NCBI RefSeq assembly: GCF_014656215.1
Contig: NZ_BNBZ01000001.1
Coordinates: forward strand, 558,001-622,000
Length of the DNA: 64,000 nt
From: Streptomyces zaomyceticus
GTDB lineage: Bacteria; Actinomycetota; Actinomycetes; Streptomycetales; Streptomycetaceae
Reading direction: 5' to 3'
The translations under genes were made by a program, and so were the position numbers. The notes under the pieces were generated by a model. The model saw only the letters and a program-made list of their open reading frames with translations. It searched no databases and had not been told where the DNA came from. How positions within the stretch are numbered: the first letter of the stretch is position 1; every line of letters starts with the position of its first letter. Shown piece by piece: positions 63,175 through 64,000 of this stretch.

Positions 63175-63864
63175 CTACTGGGCGGACTGGACGGATGCGG
63201 GGGCCGGGACGGTCTTCGGCACCCCGGTCGCCAGCCCGTCGCCTTCGCAGCCCAGCTTCGCGGAGACCTGCCGGGCCGCCGCGTTGGCGAGGGTGATCAG
63301 CCGGGTCCGGTGCCGCAGGTCCGTCTCCGGGACGTCCGCCGGGCCCCGGACCACCGCTTCGACGACGAGGGAGCGGGCGGGGGCGTCGAGACGGCAGGAG
63401 AAGTAGAGACGACCGATCCCGGAGGAGGCGAAGGCCTCGAGCCCCGAGGCGTAGGAGGTCACCGACTTGGCGAGCGCCGGGCCCAGGTAAGGCCCCTTTC
63501 CCGCCGCGCGCACCTCGATCCTGAGGTCCTTCCGGCCGAGCTCGACGGCCCGGAGGCCGCAGTAGCGCACCGGCTGCGGCCGGTAGGAATCGGCCCAGGG
63601 CGCGGCCGCGTCGTCACGCAACCGCTCGATGGCCTTGTCCGGCTTCGACAGGTCGTCCTCGAAGTGCTCGGTACCCACGACGGCTTCGAGCGCGGCGGCG
63701 ACGGGCGCGGCCGAGGCGAAGCCCCCGCAGGCCTCGGCGGCCGTCAGGCCCTCCGGGCCCTTCGTGCCTTCCCCGTCGGCGGTGCCGCCGGAGCAGCCCG
63801 CGAGGAGAGCGGCCACCGCCACAGCGGCACCGATGCGTACGCCGCGCGCGTCACGGATGGTCAC
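63175..63864 (-). CDS. Lipoprotein
   Basis: A 229-residue protein with a signal peptide and lipobox LLAGC (IGAAVAVAALLAGC), a Gly-rich spacer, and a C-terminal domain with three or more cysteines (EACGGFASAAP, YCGLRAVEL, FSCRLDAP, KLGCEGDG). GTG 63864; a stop of an upstream membrane gene precedes it by 14 bp, so it is an operon member. It resembles the lipoprotein at 53984 in size and cysteine layout. Function unknown. Confidence 0.8.
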   Translation of the reverse strand: MTIRDARGVRIGAAVAVAALLAGCSGGTADGEGTKGPEGLTAAEACGGFASAAPVAAALEAVVGTEHFEDDLSKPDKAIERLRDDAAAPWADSYRPQPVRYCGLRAVELGRKDLRIEVRAAGKGPYLGPALAKSVTSYASGLEAFASSGIGRLYFSCRLDAPARSLVVEAVVRGPADVPETDLRHRTRLITLANAAARQVSAKLGCEGDGLATGVPKTVPAPASVQSAQ

Positions 63865-63878
63865 CGGAATCGTCGCCC

Positions 63879-64000
63879 TCAGCCCCGTCGCGAACGGAGT
63901 ACGGGGACGGCGACGGCCCCGGCGATCAGCACCGCCGCGCCGATGCCGATCCCGATCCAGAGGCCGGTGTTGCCGCCCTCCTCCGCGGCCGCGACGGCCG
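63879..64000 (-). CDS. C-terminal end of a membrane protein, partial (cut by window edge)
   Basis: Only the last 39 codons are visible. They encode a Gly-rich juxtamembrane stretch (AAAEEGGNTGLW) and one membrane span (IGIGIGAAVLIAGAVAVPVL) ending in the basic tail RSRRG and TGA at 63879. A single C-terminal span with a short basic end is typical of mycosin-type type VII secretion proteases and of other anchored surface proteins. Too little is visible to choose; the rest lies beyond the window. Confidence 0.6.
   Translation of the reverse strand, partial: AVAAAEEGGNTGLWIGIGIGAAVLIAGAVAVPVLRSRRG

Overview
The window is a very GC-rich chromosomal segment (mostly G or C at third codon positions) with strong GGAGG-type ribosome binding sites, many GTG starts and a Streptomyces gene complement: an SsgA-family sporulation protein, a DasR-type GlcNAc PTS locus, the CysM/CysO/Mec cysteine pathway, twin RDD proteins and large receptor Ser/Thr kinases. 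From memory, the order rdgB, rph, PTS genes, cysM, clpS, pncB, InhA peptidase, ssgG-like matches the SCO29xx core region of S. coelicolor. The genus call is an inference from content and gene order, not from a search.

Layout. 0-6.3 kb: a frameshifted aspartate racemase, a winged-helix protein with a VEA repeat, a small membrane protein, a DUF445 protein and a three-gene ABC-2 exporter whose ATPase is frameshifted. 6.5-12.4 kb: a class A penicillin-binding protein, a guanidinium exporter under a guanidine-III riboswitch, a GroES-like protein, DUF3618, peroxiredoxin and a ProP-type symporter. 12.5-16 kb: a repeat-containing HNH nuclease beside tRNA-Leu(UAG), then rdgB, a lipoprotein and rph. 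15.8-19.1 kb: the GlcNAc PTS (EIIB plus two EIIC) with DasR-type operators. 19.2-25.8 kb: an MBL hydrolase, a membrane-anchored MazF-like protein, cysM-cysO behind a short Cys-containing leader peptide, a vitamin B12 uptake operon under a cobalamin riboswitch, and mec.

25.9-42.7 kb: an amino-acid permease, DUF2017-clpS, NAD salvage genes pncB and pncA, a secreted M6 metalloprotease, two RDD proteins, an SsgA-like protein, a GlcD-type oxidase, a TPR protein, hppD and a divergent Lrp regulator. 42.7-53.5 kb: an ArsR-small ORF-MFS operon, a Lon-like S16 protease, an alpha/beta hydrolase, further regulators, an SF2 helicase, an RHH-Doc toxin-antitoxin pair, an MFS exporter and tRNA-Cys(GCA).

53.9-64 kb is the most unusual part. 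A leftward operon encodes a small WXG100-like protein, a 774-residue protein with an N-terminal WXG motif and a hydrophobic C-terminal segment, and a lipoprotein. Facing it is a rightward row of one degenerate pseudokinase and two receptor kinases, each with an intracellular kinase, one membrane segment preceded by an internal twin-arginine motif, and a beta-propeller-like ectodomain. Another lipoprotein and the tail of a membrane protein run off the end. I read this as a secretion-linked (type VII-like) effector and signalling module; its biology is inferred.
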